DNA of 64,000 bases from Arthrinium phaeospermum (GCA_006503535.1 QYRS01000015.1:709458-773457), one strand, 5' to 3'; positions 34,304 through 47,179 are shown, counted from the stretch's first letter. Made by a program: numbers and translations. Notes: generated by a model from the letters alone, not told the origin.

Positions 34304-35815
34304 ATGGCGTCTCAAGCCTATAACCAGCAGCAAGGCCTGCCTGCGACTCCGGGTCAATCATCGCACCCGCAGTACGGTACATACCAGCAGTCGTCGCCGC
34401 CCAGGTCCGCAGGAACAGACCAACAGCCTCCATACAATAGGCGGAGACAGTCGCAGCAGGCGCCACAGCAATCATCGCATACAGCAGAGCCCAGTCAGTA
34501 CAAGAACCAGAAGTCAACACGGCCGAAGTCCCGGGCTTTCAGCTTTCATTCGGACAAATCACACAAGACTGACCTTCATGAAACTTCAGCGGAGAAAGAG
34601 TCTAAGAGGCTTCACACAAAAGCAGACCCTACACTAGCCATGCAGGAGATGGAGCCCTGTAAGTCCTATAAATACGAGATGTTGCTCCTCGGGGGTTTCC
34701 TTTGGCATACTAACAAACAATACCTTAGCCGCTGTCGCTGCCCATCAATCAAGACGAGCATTGCCCAGCATGAGCGAAATCGAGTGGAGAGATGCCACTG
34801 GCACACCCATTAGTGAGGCTATTCCTTCCCTACCAATTGCCCAGGCAAAGTGCATTCAGTGAAGTACTAACCAATACACAACACAGCCGAGCCTGATCGT
34901 TCGAATCCCTCCCGCAGCAAGTGGGAACGCCCGCTAGACACAATTCGAAGCTTTGAGGCCGCAATTGACGGCGGGTACAACAACCGCCAATCTTTTATCC
35001 GAACCGACTCGGACTCGGTCGCAAACTACAACAGGAGGAGTGGATTATACACCAACTCATGTAAGAAACCCCCGAGATTGGGCAAGCTTACTTGACGGTC
35101 TTCTTGCTGTCTCCATCCCCCGGCATGGTATTGCTACTGACGCCTTGCCTATGTAGACGGTCCCACGACGCCACGATTCCCCCAGAACAGCTACTACGGC
35201 GCGCGACCCTCCTCGACGGTTCACAGATCTGAAAGTGCCGGGTTCGATCCACGTGGACCGGGCATGCCAGACAACGGTAACCGGGACAGCTATTTCGAAG
35301 GCTATGACGGAGCTTATGGCTATGGTGCGAATGGAAACAATGGCACCCGCAACAGGGTTCCACGCAACTACTCGGAATCTCAGCTGAATGGTCGGCCTGC
35401 TGCCGACAGGAATGTTTACCCCGTGCCAAGCAACCACCGGTCATACGAGACAGTAGCCACCGGCTCTGGTCGCAGCGGGAGCCCAGGTGACCCAGTGGGA
35501 TACCAAACGGATCCCACCAGCAGCGAAAACAGCTCTATCGATCGCCGAATGCCGCCCAGACAACGAGAACCAGTGAACGACTACGGTATCAGCTTCGGCC
35601 AGCCGGCCGCCTACCAGCCGCCCAATCTCTCTATCCCAGCGTCGCAACCACGCACTATGCCAGATGGTTCCAACGCTGCACCGCCCCCGCCCCCCAAGCA
35701 TGGCGGCGGCGGTCTTTTGCGGAAGGGCTCCAAAACGGCGGACGCTCAGCAGAGGCCCGATGTGGGCAACAAGCGCAAGAGCTGGCTGGCTCGTCGTTTC
35801 AGCAAGAATTCGTAG
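34304..35815 (+). CDS. DUF2406 domain protein
   Basis: Four exons, 34304-34658, 34729-34812, 34887-35060 and 35157-35815; 423 aa; all introns are 70-96 bp with clear signals. The N-terminal ~75 residues are Gln/Ser/Pro-rich. The conserved DUF2406 block follows: RAFSFHSDKSHK, ETSAEKESKRLHTKADPTLA, SMSEIEWRDATGTPI, EPDRSNPSRSKWERPLDTIR, SFEAAIDGGY. After it comes a long disordered tail, Asn/Gly/Tyr then Ser/Pro-rich with a PPPPP run, ending in a basic KSWLARRFSKNS. The family is fungal-specific; budding-yeast members are poorly characterised cytosolic or cortical proteins, so no biochemical role is assigned. No membrane segment. The long intron-poor upstream leader suggests heavy transcriptional or translational control (inference). 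Confidence 0.88.
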
Positions 35816-36670
35816 GCGGTATGCCTGGCAAACATTAGGCAAAATCGCCCCCGAGATACGACGTATGATTAAATTGTTTTGATACTTGCTTTTTTGGAAG
35901 ATACCCTAGGCTCTTCGATTGCGTTTCTTTTGAACGGTCAGACAGATGGACAGACGATGTTGTGGGTTCGACCCGACCCCGTTGCACTTTGAGGATATGT
36001 TGGTGCTCGAAAGATGGACATGTTCCCAACATGCTTGCCACTGGCTCTGTGGAGAGGAAGAGAAGAGGTTAATGCTATGCCTACAATGGAGAACAAGGGT
36101 ATCGGAAGTTCTCAAGACGCATCAAACCCCTCGACTCGACCGAACACGAGACGAGGAGTATCTGTAATAGGGAGGGCTCGAATATATCGGCGTCATGACA
36201 TCTTTGGATGACCACGATGTCGATTGGTGGGTCTTGAGAGTCACAAAAAGTGATGTTAAGGAATAGTATTGTATACACGGAGATGAGACGATTGGAGCAA
36301 CTCTGGCTTTCCCCCACCCTTAATAATCCCCTGTTCTCCCTTTTGTCTGGAGCGGGCATATGCAATGCGCCTGCCAGCACGATGGGGACAAGAACGAGCA
36401 ATTCACAGCATGATATAGAGATGTTTCCGCAACTCGATACCTGCACACATCATGTGGCATTTAAGTGTCAATTCGGGTTCGAGTATCGATTCAGACTTGA
36501 TAGATTATCGAATTTCACATGTCTAGAACTGGCGCCGCCAAAGTTGTGAAATATGTTTATTTACTTGGGTTGAAATTACGTTTCTTGCTTTCGTAGCTCC
36601 TAGAAAACGTGGCCCAGAATACAAGCTGTAACACAATATACTGAGTTCATCAATACGGACCGCGTCTGGC
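35816..36670. other. Convergent intergenic region
   Basis: 3' flanks of the DUF2406 gene (plus) and VMA21 (minus). Nothing else seen. Confidence 0.6.
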
Positions 36671-37200
36671 TCATAGGTCCTTCTTGCCTTCCTTTTTCTT
36701 CGGATCCGACAGGTCCGACATATCTTCATTGTAAGCAACAACCACATACGCTATCAGCACGACATTAGCCATGACAGCTGCCAGAGCTCCAGCGAACGTG
36801 GAGTTTCCTAAGGGTCGTGTCAGCAAAGGACACGCATGGTAAATTAGCCCAAGCCATCAATGCCCTACGAACCTTTGAAGAGTGTATTCACGGTTGCAAA
36901 GTATGAACCGATGGGCACTACTATCATGGCGAAGGTGAACGCCAACAGTTTCAAGATGACATCACTAGAGGTTCCACGTCAGCAATTCAGCCGAGCAACA
37001 TAGGGGGCAGCTGCACGTTCTGCCGTGTGAACAGCTGCTTGCCATCCGCCTTGTGGATGAGATAGGGGGCAGCTCAGGGCAACTCACGTGGGCACTGCGG
37101 GCGAGATATTGGACTTCTGGTCCGCCGCGGGGCCTGAGCCATCGTGATCATCCTGGTCGAGGATGGTCTTCTCTGACGATATAATGCGTCGGGTTGCCAT
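36671..37200 (-). CDS. vma21: V-ATPase assembly integral membrane protein VMA21
   Basis: Exons 37088-37200, 36873-36964 and 36671-36807; introns of 123 and 65 bp; 113 aa, the normal size. Vma21 sits in the ER membrane and chaperones assembly of the V0 sector of the vacuolar proton ATPase. The N-terminus MATRRIISSEKTILDQDDHD and the segment SNISPAVPTDVILKLLAFTF are typical. Two membrane helices (~40-60 and ~73-95) are separated by the conserved FKGNSTFAGALAAVMAN loop. The C-terminal tail is Lys-rich (DPKKKEGKKDL), resembling the ER-retrieval type. It is too small and split for a simple ORF scan to find. Confidence 0.92.
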
Positions 37201-38151
37201 GGTTGCTGGGTGGTTTGTGTGTGTGTGTGTGTGCTTAGAGTGCAATGGATATCAATTGCAAGCTGATTTCGGGTAGGCGGTCCTATGGGATACCTAAAGT
37301 AGGTCAAGTGTCAAGATGATGCGGAGGTGGCTTTTCCGACTCCAGGCGTTAGGTTAGGCTCCTCTTTCACAGTCCACAATTGATGGAACAAAAGGACGTC
37401 GAACTACAGTTGAGCCAATCGCCAGCTGTGTCTGGACGCCGGGTGTAGGAGGGGCAGGTACGGATACAATTGAATTGATCTCTGGTCACCTTCTAGGTTG
37501 TCGAGTAAATTCACGATCCGATACAATGGAGCCAACAGACTGACCGAAGGCCTGTCGTCTTGGCAGCAACCAGCAAACATACAGCCACGGGCAGATGCAT
37601 TGACTCTTGGCCAACGGGCACCAATTAAGCGGCACGGTGGGTCACCTGACATCGTGTTCGGGGGTAGCGCGTCCCAAACGTGCACTCGACGCCAAAATTT
37701 GGGTGGAATCTGCACTCCAGCCTCTTTTTTCCCCATTCCGTCATTCGCTTTCACTGCCGCTTCACCGGCCCAATCTCTGCCAGACGACGATACTCTCAGG
37801 AGCGTTGTTTTGGCCCTTTGGTTTGGACTGCACCGTCACTTTGTTAACTTTCTGTCGCATACGCTGTCAACAGCACCGGTTCCTTTGCTGCACCAGGGCC
37901 TGAGGAAACTCTGGGGCCTGAACCACACTACCGTGATTGTAAAAGTTCGCTTGGTTTCCCAGTCAGGTAAAACGGGGCAAGACTGACCCATGCCGTAGTA
38001 GTATTTGGTAAGGCAGGTCCCTTTGGTCTGATCAATCTATCTTCAGCCTTGCAAATCTAACCACCTTGCTCTGTAGTGTTTCTAGAAGCCATTCCTCTGG
38101 CTGGACCCCCTTGCTTCGCTCCGCCCTTTGTTGTCACTACGCCCTCTCACA
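37201..38151. other. Divergent promoter region of VMA21 and the SNF2 gene
   Basis: 950 bp with a (TG)9 microsatellite at 37216-37233, directly upstream of VMA21. No gene. Confidence 0.55.
37216..37233 (+). repeat. (TG)9 microsatellite
   Basis: Perfect TG repeat 16 bp upstream of the VMA21 start codon (CA repeat in its leader). Confidence 0.9.
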
Positions 38152-41100
38152 ATGGGCCGCATGTCCACGCTCGCTGGCAGCAGTTCGCCTTGTCTTCCAG
38201 GAACTCCCTCGATAGGCGCTCAGGCAAAGGGGAAAATGTCCAAATTCGATATCCACGACGAGGACCTCGACGAGCTGGCGGAGAACATCCCGTGCTCCTC
38301 GCCCTACTTCACCCAGCCCACCCAGATCGTCAGCCGGCCGACCGCAACGAACGCCACGCAGCCAACCCAGATCCTCGAGAGGAAGCCAACGCTGCACAAA
38401 TCTTCGCCGGCACCCCCTTCTCCTGGGACCGTGGTGGAAGTTCCCGCCTCCTCGCCCTTCCAAAATGTACGCCCGGCGGTCAAGGCTTCGGTATACAGAA
38501 CCTCGCCTCCGGCCACCGTTCGGGCGGCAGTGAAGCCGGCAGTCAAATCCGCTGCTCGTATAGGGTCTCTCATGGCACCGGCTGGGACCGCCTTTCGATC
38601 GCCCGCACTTCTTCCCCGTCGAACAATCCCTGGCGCCAAACCGAAGCCGCAGCCGGCCGACATCTCAGATGACGATTTGGCCAATGATTACTACAAGGGA
38701 TTGGACAGCTCGGAAGACGACAAGCCCATGAGAGGTAACATTCAACCTGCTCTCGGGGTTGCGCGTTCTGGCCGCAGTACCCCAATCGACAAGCGGAAGG
38801 CGCCCGAAGAAGATATCAAGCCAACCGATATCACCGATCTGCGGATACGGTACCTGACAAAGGAAACCCACAAGATTATTGTTACCACCAAACCCGACAT
38901 CACTTGGCGCGCTTGTAAGAATGCCGTTGTCAGAAACAATCTTAGTGCAGAAGCTGCCATCAATGACCTGCTTGGGAAGCCGAAACAATCATCCTCTTCG
39001 ACAATAGGGCGACCAGCAGCAGCAGTCAAGACCAAAAATCTAAAGCAATCGAAATTGTTTCAATCAAAGCCCACCACAACTTCACGGCCACGCTCTCTAT
39101 CAACTTCAAGCCTTTCTTCGTCTTATTCTTCTGCATCCGAACCTGAACCCTCACCAGAACAGAAGAAGGCTGCCCCTCCGCGACGACGACTCATCCAAGG
39201 TCGGCGAAACAAACCCACCTCACCACCTGCGCCAGCTGTATTCTCTCTGCCCTCTTCCCGCTCATCCCCAGTCTCTACACCTCCAAGTTCGTCTTCACAG
39301 CGAAAAATGGCGGCTGCTGTCATGAAATCAACGGAGCCTTTTGGCCACCAATCTACCCATCAGTCATCCGAGTCAGCACCCAAAAAGCGAGGCCGGCTGG
39401 TACGCGGATCGCGGAGGCAGTCGCCAATCAGCCTGGTCGAATCTGAATCAGAGGAAGATTTGCCGAGCCTGCAATCCCTGGCGTCGAGAAAGCGCAAAGC
39501 AGACGATAAGTCTGCGCCTGAGGTTGTTGATCTCACTGATTCCGACCAGGAAGCCGCCGCCGAAGATACTGATTCAGCGGCGAACGACTCGCAACCTCCA
39601 AGCCCCACCAAAGGTCTAACCGAGGTCTCCAAGGTAATACAATACTTCAATGAGTGCTCCGCAGAAGACTTGGCCCGAATCAGTGGCATGAAGGTCAGCG
39701 ATACCAAGCTCGTCGTTGCTGCCCGGCCTTTCACAAGCTTGAGAGAGATTGAGCAGGTGTCGCGCAAAGAAAAGGCGTCATCGAGAAAGGCGGCTCGTGT
39801 ACAGATCGGTGCTACGATTGTGGAGAAGCTCGTTGTCTGGTTCAGAGCTTTCAAGGCTGCCTCTGATGTCATTGCGGACTGTGACGAACGTGGTCAGGAG
39901 ATTCAGTCCGCAATGTCGAATTGGGAGTTTGATCGAAACGGCCACGAGACTGGCAAGGCCAACTCGCGCCCGCTTCCTATCAGCAAAAAACCAGCTTTGA
40001 TGGACAGTTCGGTCAAGTTGAAGTCATACCAGCTTCTGGGCCTCAACTGGATGAACCTCATCCACAGAAAAGGCTACTCCGGCATTTTGGCCGATGATAT
40101 GGGTCTTGGTAAAACATGCCAGGTCATCTCTTTCATCGCCCATCTTGTCGAGTCTGGAAAGTCCATCTCCAACGACAGGAAGCCTTGGCCGAATCTTATT
40201 GTTGTGCCACCCTCGACCTACGAGAATTGGATGAACGAGTTTGAGAAGTTCGCCCCCAGCCTCAAGCTGTATCCTTATTCTGGCCAAGCCAGACGTGACA
40301 CCGACCCTGACGAGGTCCAAGATTACCACGTCGTCCTCACGAGCTACTCCCAGGTCGATAGAAAGAGGGAAGATGTCGAGTGGCTACAAGGCCTGGACCC
40401 CTACGCCGCTATTTTCGACGAGGGCCACAAGCTCAAAAACACCTCGACGTTTGTATACAAGCAAATGTCGCAGGTGCCTTCGGAATGGCGTCTGATTCTC
40501 TCTGGAACCCCCGTCCAGAACAACCTGAAGGAGCTCCTCAGTCTTCTCAAGTTCGTGGAACCCGATCTTTTTGGGAAGGAACTGGTAGGGCACCTGGATA
40601 CCATCTTCCAAGCCAAGGTCGCGAACAAGGACGTGGAGAACTTTGCTCTACTTGCCAAAGAACGAGTTGGCAATGCACGGGTCATGATGGCTCCTTTCAT
40701 TCTACAGCGGAGGAAGGCCGATGTCTTGGAGTAAGTTACTAACCGTATCCCCTTCGCTCATGACTTCCTACTGACATACTCTTCTCATCAGCCTACCCTC
40801 AAGAAAAGACACGCGCGTCGTTGTCCCCCTTGAGCCCCAACAGAAGGAGATATACGAGTCAATCCGCGACCGGTATCTGAACAAGGACAAGGTAGCAAAA
40901 TCCAAGGTGTCAAACCCCTGGATGCAGCTGCGCAAGGCCGCCTTACATCCACAGCTGTTCAGACGCCATTTCACCGATGATAAGGTGAAGAAGCTGGTGG
41001 ACATTCTGTGGAAACGCTGCAGCGAGGACGAACTCGATGTTCAGAGCAAGGAACCGCGACATAAGGAACAGTTCCAGCAGTTCCTGATGGAAAGGTCCGA

Positions 41101-41758
41101 CTTTGAGCTGCACACATGGTGTAAAGACTTCCCCAAATACGTAGGACATCTGGACATTCCGGACCGCTCCTGGGAGCAAGCACCAAAGGTGGCCAAACTC
41201 CTGGAACTTATCAGAGGCTACATGGAGAACGGTGACCGTTGCCTGGTATTCTCACGGTTCGAGATGGTCATCGACATTCTCCGGGAGACGTTCCACGCTA
41301 CCGATATTCCTTACTGCGAATTGACTGGCAGAGCCAGCGTCCAAGCTCGTTTCCCCGAGGTGGAGCGGTTCACCAAGGATACCACGATCCCAGTCTTCCT
41401 TCTCACGACCGGAGCCGGTGGAACGGGAATCAACTTGACGGCAGCGAACAAGATTGTCATCTTCGACCAGTCCGACAACCCGCAGGATGACGTACAGGCA
41501 TCCAACCGAGCTCACCGAATCGGCCAGACTCGCGAGGTGGAAGTGATTACTCTGATCACTGAGAACACTGTTGAAGGATTGATTTACAACTCGTGTGTGA
41601 AGAAGCTGATGCTCGCTGCTTGCGTGGAGGGCGCCGCAGTCGACGACAGCGAATCAGTGGAAGAACAATGCCGTAAGCTCATGCTGATGGACTCTAACGC
41701 TGAAGCGCACGCCTTGGAAGTCATGGAAGAAGTTGTTGAAGAAGCTGGCCTGCAATAG
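38152..41758 (+). CDS. FUN30: Fun30/Fft-type SNF2 family ATP-dependent chromatin remodeller
   Basis: Two exons, 38152-40730 and 40792-41758 (61-bp intron), 1181 aa. Start at ATG 38152; the longer frame begins with TTG. The N-terminal ~560 residues are mostly disordered, Ser/Pro/Lys-rich, with a CUE/UBA-like helical patch (~238-277, ITWRACKNAVVRNNLSAEAA) and two TQPTQI motifs. The SNF2 helicase core follows, with motif I DDMGLGKT (~647-654), motif II DEGHK (~757), SGTPVQNNL, then the C-terminal lobe with LVFSRFEMVID, TTGAGGTGINLT and RAHRIGQTREV. Yeast Fun30 and fission-yeast Fft3 slide and exchange nucleosomes, supporting heterochromatin silencing and DNA end resection. Orthology within the Fun30/Etl1 group is inferred from the core spacing and the N-terminal layout. 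Confidence 0.92.
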
Positions 41759-43082
41759 AGTAGGCTTTGGACTTTAGAGAAGGCGGATACCCGTGTTGGA
41801 CACAGTATTGCAAATGGAAGTTGAGCGTGTCTTGCTTGAAATACCCCGATATAATTCCACTGGTCCACAGTGGCAAAAGGGCCTTGGGGCTTCACGGTAC
41901 GAAGGCTGGTAAGCCTGGTGGCACGTATTGTGGTCGGGTCAGTACATGAATAATAAATGAATAATAGACAGTGTGTACTCTGACTCCATCAAACCCCATG
42001 CTATCGTCAATCTCAGTGTCCAACTACATAAATAATGAGTAAGAGATGAGGGTTGATGTCGAGTGTGTTGGACTTGGGAGCCTTTGGCTGTTGTGTTTGG
42101 TTGAAAGATATTGTAACCCGTGGTGAGATTCATTACATGTTTACTTATTTATTATCGAGCGCTTGGCTGTGGTGGTCTTTTTGTTTTAGATGTGATGTCA
42201 ATCTGTTGGGTCTGTTTTATGGTCATGGGAGTGGTGTTGCGCCCAAGGTTGAAAACATATTGGGGTGGGCTGGGCTGGTGTAAGTCAATGAAGCCACGGG
42301 CTGTTGTTTATTGAAAGTAATGCTGGATTGGAAGTCTTCCAGTAAGAGAAGAGATTGGCGTGCTGAAGGTAAGATAATTAATTAGGTAGATATGGTGGTG
42401 ATGGCCCGCTAGGGGATCGAGGTTGTAGGGGGGACATACCTAGTGAAATCTCCGGTTGGTTGATTGGCTTGAAGGGGAGATGGAGATCTTCAGATTTGCC
42501 AATTGTAGGATCGTGAGGTGTAGATGCCTCTCTAGGCAGATGGCAAGCAGTCTGGGGAGGCGTGGGAGAAGTCCACTGGTTGGTTGGGCGGTGGTTACGC
42601 GTAGGTAGCTCGTGAGGGAGGGGAAGGGGGGAGAGGGAGCAGTCACCATTTTGACGCAAACACAGGGACAGGGACAGGCACAGGCACAAGGTGAACCGGA
42701 CGTCAAATTCACATGGGGACTGGAAGTAAAGGTTATAGGTGAAGGTAGCTCCCCTGTCCCATAACCCAAGTTCCTCTACCGGTGCACCTCTGACGGGGTT
42801 GGTGCAGTGGTAGTAGGTGTATGGGCCAGACAACCCTGGCGCCGGGGTTTCGTAGGGCCTCTGATTAGGAATCGACTGGAGCCGCGGGATCATGCCGATG
42901 ATCTTCAGGTCACTCCCTTCGAATCCGACTCGGAGCTTGAGCTTTTGCCATTTTTTGAGAATTTCCTTTTTGCATCCTACCACCCCCTTCCTGCCTATTT
43001 GCTACATCCTTACCAACCAACTATGTAGCAAGCAGCCTTTCTTTTGTTGTTTTTCTATTGTTTTGGTATTTTTGCAACTTGA
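41759..43082. other. Convergent intergenic region
   Basis: 1.3 kb with no gene. A short hexamer-like repeat of GGGACA/GGCACA units occurs at about 42663-42689. The frames at 42378-42983 (minus) are low-complexity and not credible. Confidence 0.55.
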
Positions 43083-44287
43083 TCAGGGCGCGTCGGTTGG
43101 GTCCCTACGTTGATGATTGTCAGTAAACACGTCTCTCATCCAAGTAACCTACCCGTCCATCATCGTAGCAGGTAAGTAATCATATTCACTCACCAGTCGG
43201 TCACCAGGTGCTCGTCCAGGCCGTCCATCCTCTTGACGTCCTCGTCGGAGATCTCGAAGCCGCCCACCTTGACGTTGTCGATCAGACGCTCCCTCTGCAC
43301 GCTCTTGGGCAGCGGGACGTGGCCGTGCTGCAGGGACCAGCGCACCATCAGCTGGGCCGGGGTGCAGGCGTACTTCTTGGCCAGCTCCAGGATGGTCGGG
43401 TTCTTCATCCGCATGGCCCGGGCCAGGGGGCCGTACGCCTCGACGAGGATGCCGTGCTTGGCGCACGTCTCCCGGATGGCCGTCTGGGTGTTGAAGGGGT
43501 GCACCTCGATCTGGTTCACGGCGGGCTTGATCCGCGGGTTGGAGGCCATCAGCTCCTCGATCTGGATGGACGATGGTGTCAGCACTCGAGGTTTTCTTCT
43601 TCGTTTTCGTCTTGGTCAATATAGGGGAGGGGACAGTGCTGACATGTTTTACTCCGTAGTTGCTCACGCCGCCGCTCCGAATCTCTCCGTCGTCGATGGC
43701 GTCCTCGACGGCCTTCCAGCTGGTCAACCGGGCCTCAGGACCGCCGTACGGGCTGTGCAGGAGAAACAGGTCGATGTAGCCCAGCCCACAGGCCTTCACA
43801 CTGCGCTTGATGCTCTTACGAACAGCGTCGTATGAGGTGCTATAAACGTCATCAGTCAACGGCTCCACCACAGCTTGCAAGTCGCGTATAAAGGGGCGCC
43901 AGGGGCAGTTGGAGAAAGGGTCTGGTCGGTCACGAACCTGGAGCTGGCCAGCTTAGACGTATACCAGATGTCCTCCCGGGTGAGCTTCGGGCCCGACGTG
44001 TTCTCGGACGACTCGAGCCACTTGCGGATGGCCTGGCCGGCCTCGGCCTCGTTGTGGTACATCTGGGCCGAATCGAAGCCGCGATATCCCGCTGCCAGCG
44101 CCCAGGGCACGGAGGCGAGCACCTCCTTCCCGGACATCATGTAGAGGCCCAGCTGGATCTGGGGGATCGCGTGGCCATTGTAGAGCTATCGACTCATCAG
44201 CTTACTGGGCAATTTTTGGAGTTCAGTGGGAGGCTATTAGATGAGTACCTTGACCTTGCTCGCAAGAGAGAAACTGGAGGAGCTCAT
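43083..44287 (-). CDS. Aldo-keto reductase
   Basis: Five exons, 44249-44287, 43938-44185, 43644-43839, 43194-43561 and 43083-43104, coding 290 aa, the standard AKR length. NADPH-dependent reductase of aldehydes/ketones with a TIM-barrel fold. The catalytic tetrad is visible: Asp51 in GFDSAQMY, Tyr56, Lys91 in YTSKLASS, His124 in [10 protein letters not shown]. Nucleotide-binding features [11 protein letters not shown] and [15 protein letters not shown] are present near the C-terminus. The last exon codes only for the final seven residues (tail DWDPTDAP); a simple ORF would instead stop at 43190. One donor is GTCAGC, less usual but supported by frame and branch point. The substrate is not predictable. 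Same strand as the neighbouring rhodopsin-like gene, 560 bp apart. Confidence 0.92.
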
Positions 44288-44847
44288 TTTGGATATAATT
44301 TCAGACGCAGCGGTTTGCAGTTGTATGTGGCGGAAAGAGGGACAACACTCTTCGTCTGGCTATCTTGAAGATACTCTAACTGATACTAGACCACGTACTT
44401 GACCTTGGAAGTCAAAAGGGGACCGAATTCTCAGCAAATGCTCGACGTCACCCGAAGTGGGACGGAACGGGGTCCGCTGGGATGCGGTCATGCTGAGTCA
44501 GTTTACGGGCCGCTGTGGAGAAGGTCGAAGCCTGCTACGAGACGACGTTTTAGTGGCCCTTCCTTCACTTACTAGCTCTTCAAGCACAATTCAACGTCTC
44601 TCGCCTAAGACTGATCCAGACCAAGCGTGACCATTGGCTATCGCCAGATTACTCTGTATGCCACGCATTGGGTAAGATGTATCGCAATGGAAGACGATGC
44701 ATTTTTACTCAGCCTATTTGACTGGCATGCATCCAGCCCATTCTTCACAACTCCTGTCCATTCCGGCTTCGGGAGTCGTCTATGTTCTGCCTCCGGGAAC
44801 CTGATGTGAACCTATCAGCTCGCATGTTCTCCGCAGAGCACGCAATG
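44288..44847. other. Intergenic (promoter of the aldo-keto reductase)
   Basis: 560 bp; no gene recognised. An alternative last exon of the neighbouring membrane-protein gene could lie at about 44780-44810. Confidence 0.45.
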
Positions 44848-46025
44848 TCACATACCCGAAATATTCACCAGGGGCACCTCCGGCTCGCTCAGTTTCTGAA
44901 ACCGATTGCTTTGGTCTCCCGAGCTTCCCCCAGACTTGCTTGTTGAGGTGGAGAAGATCGATGAGCGGAACAAATTGTTGAACGCCGGGGCCATGGCCGG
45001 TAGGCTTGCGTTGATGATGCCAAGCAGCGGCACGAGGGACGAGAACAGCGCGATTTTCGACGGCTCGGTAATGTTGTAGGGATCCAGCTCGGAGAAGAAG
45101 CGGATACGGACCGACGTGAGGGCGATAATTCTGGGTGGGAAGGTCTGATCAGCCAGCCAGCCGACTTGCGACATGAAGAAAAAGAAAGGCAAGGAGGGAA
45201 GCCTACATAAACCCCAGGCCGAAGATGAACGTCAGCGCCACTTTCTTGGACGTGGCCAGCTTCAACCCCCAGAGCATGGGCATGGGCAGCAAGATGACAA
45301 TGACGTCCATGATGGTGTCTGTCGATGCTAGCGCCTTGTACAAGACGCTGCTGTTGCCGCAGCGGCCAGGCGTGTTCGGGATCCAGCTCTTCCGGGGCGG
45401 CATGCAGGCGAAGACGTCACTGAACAGAGCGGCGATGTAGAAGGCGACGGCGAGGCACATGACGCCGTAGACGACGTTGACGAACATTGTTCGGCGGAAA
45501 ATCCTCGAATAGAAGTGGAGTATGGACACTTTGATTAGGCATACGAGCGTGAGCCACATCAGATCGCTGGCAAATATAAGCTGCAAATTGCCCTTTTCTT
45601 GTCAGCTAATACGCAAAGCAAGGAACATGAGAGAAGCCACATCGGTATAGTGCTGACCTTGCGAAACAGGACGAGAACGTCTGAGCCGCCTGTTTTCATC
45701 ACCTCCTTCTGTGGTAGCCCCATGCCGCATTTCATTACTAGCGTCATTTCAACACCATATCGTGCCGTCACAATGATCTAGGCAGATCCGCATTAGACCT
45801 GCAATTGTCAAAGATGGGGGAAGCTAAAACGAGGTCCCGTACCACGGCTATGACGATGAGTATATCGTTGGCCTGCAGTTTGCTCTTTATCAGACGTCGT
45901 GACCATAGTCTGAGTCCCAGAGAGATGAAATCTAGTGCCAGGAGGATAGTTTCGATAGCAACTACGGTTATGCCGGCCGGATTCCGGTACAGTGCTCCTA
46001 CCAGGGTACCAGATGGAGTCGCCAT
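44848..46025 (-). CDS. Fungal rhodopsin-like (SAT4/PTH11-related) seven-helix membrane protein
   Basis: Four exons, 45843-46025, 45658-45777, 45213-45580 and 44848-45130; 317 aa. Hydrophobic helices start at ~14-35 (ITVVAIETILLALDFISLGL), and the pattern RLWSRRLIKSKLQANDILIV matches the loop after helix 1 in the fungal rhodopsin-domain family. Later FASDLMWLTLVCLIKVSILH, FYSRIFRR, a CMPPRKSWI-PGRCGN extracellular loop with paired Cys, TIMDVIVILLPMPMLWGL and ALTSVRIRFF are family landmarks. The family has many paralogues of unknown ligand in plant-associated fungi. The third intron uses a weak GTTTAT donor. A consensus GTATGT next to the stop may mark an extra intron giving a slightly different C-terminus. 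Confidence 0.82.
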
Positions 46026-46960
46026 ATTGGTGAGGATCAAGGCTGGGAAAGTACCCTCGGCGTAGGTTCCGGAGTTTGGTACCCAAGAAGAAACCGCAGC
46101 GACTGATACAGGGGCTGTAGGAAGCCGGCAAGGTAGAATCTGGTGAAGGAATTGGGGCTGTCAGAGTCCCTCAAGATATTTGTCTGTCGTTGTTTCTGCC
46201 AAAGTACGAGGAAGGGAGACCGACGGTTCGTCGGCCTCTATGAATGAAGTGCAACAGCACTCGAGGCTTGAAATCACACGGCATGTCAACCAATATTGAC
46301 AGGCATCGGGCACGGGCGGGATCTGCAACAACATGACCGAAGGGTATCTAACATGCATTGTGAACTACTGAGAACAAGCATGATCGACAAGGAGTAGCCG
46401 CGAACAGCATCTGACGTGCATGTGGGATCACCAGTAGCTACTCAATTAGCTAACTGGAGCGATAGGATATGAGGTAATCAGATAGTGCTGTGTAGCCTGA
46501 GATGCGACCCAGGTATGCATGTAATCTTGGCACTTGGAGCAGACGTATGGAAAGCTAGCCTGATCACCAACGAGTTGGAGATGGAGAGTCACTCGTTGGC
46601 TTCGGGGGCTTGTTGTATCCAGGCCAAACGCGGGCGGGGATTCCCTAGATCTAGGACGATCGATGCATCAAGGACTTGGTCCAATTCAGGACGCTGAAAT
46701 CAGTAGACCAAAATTGTATAGCAAGGCTTGGGTTGCGATACCCAGAGTGACCATCGTGAAAAAAGGATGAATGATACGGCCCCCCATCGGATCTTCGCCC
46801 CTTAAGCGCCGCGGAGCGACGTAACTCACAACCCGCTTGTACTGAAAGGGTGTGTTGGTTTTCGTCTTGTCTTGCAGTCGCATTTTTCCCGGTGCGCTTT
46901 CCAGTACTGTTCTTGGAATAGAAAAGGCGACTGGCGGATAGAAGCTGGATATGCATAGTG
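46026..46960. other. Intergenic
   Basis: 935 bp upstream of the membrane-protein gene; no credible coding frame. Confidence 0.5.
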
Positions 46961-47179
46961 CTAGGGGTCGTACTTCTGCTTCAGCCCGCGTAGACGATCC
47001 TGGTGCCATTGTTGGTAGCCATACCAGTTCCTTGGCGTATTGTCGCCAAAGACGTGGTTCGCATAAATGTGCAGTTCGGGCTCGCCAATCGCTTCGTACG
47101 CGATCATTAGCAGCTCGTGGTACAAATGTAAATGAACAGCAAATCGGGTATTGCTAAATTTTGTATTTTGATAGGGCAC
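46961..47179 (-). pseudogene. C-terminal relic of an FAD-linked (BBE-type) oxidoreductase
   Basis: A short frame reads ...LHLYHELLMIAYEAIGEPEL, then HIYANHVFGDNTPRNWYGY and RLRGLKQKYDP before a TAG. The ending, a Tyr-Gly pair followed by RLxxLKxKYDP, matches the C-terminal berberine-bridge-like segment of FAD-binding oxidases. No FAD-binding N-terminal domain is found upstream. About 200-350 bp further 5' other frames give weak look-alike fragments with stops. I read it as a decayed gene end; it could also be the last exon of a gene I cannot reconstruct. Confidence 0.4.

Noticed and set aside
35230..35260. GGGTTCGATCC resembling a tRNA B-box
   Set aside because: Lies in the DUF2406 coding exon; no cloverleaf can be drawn around it.
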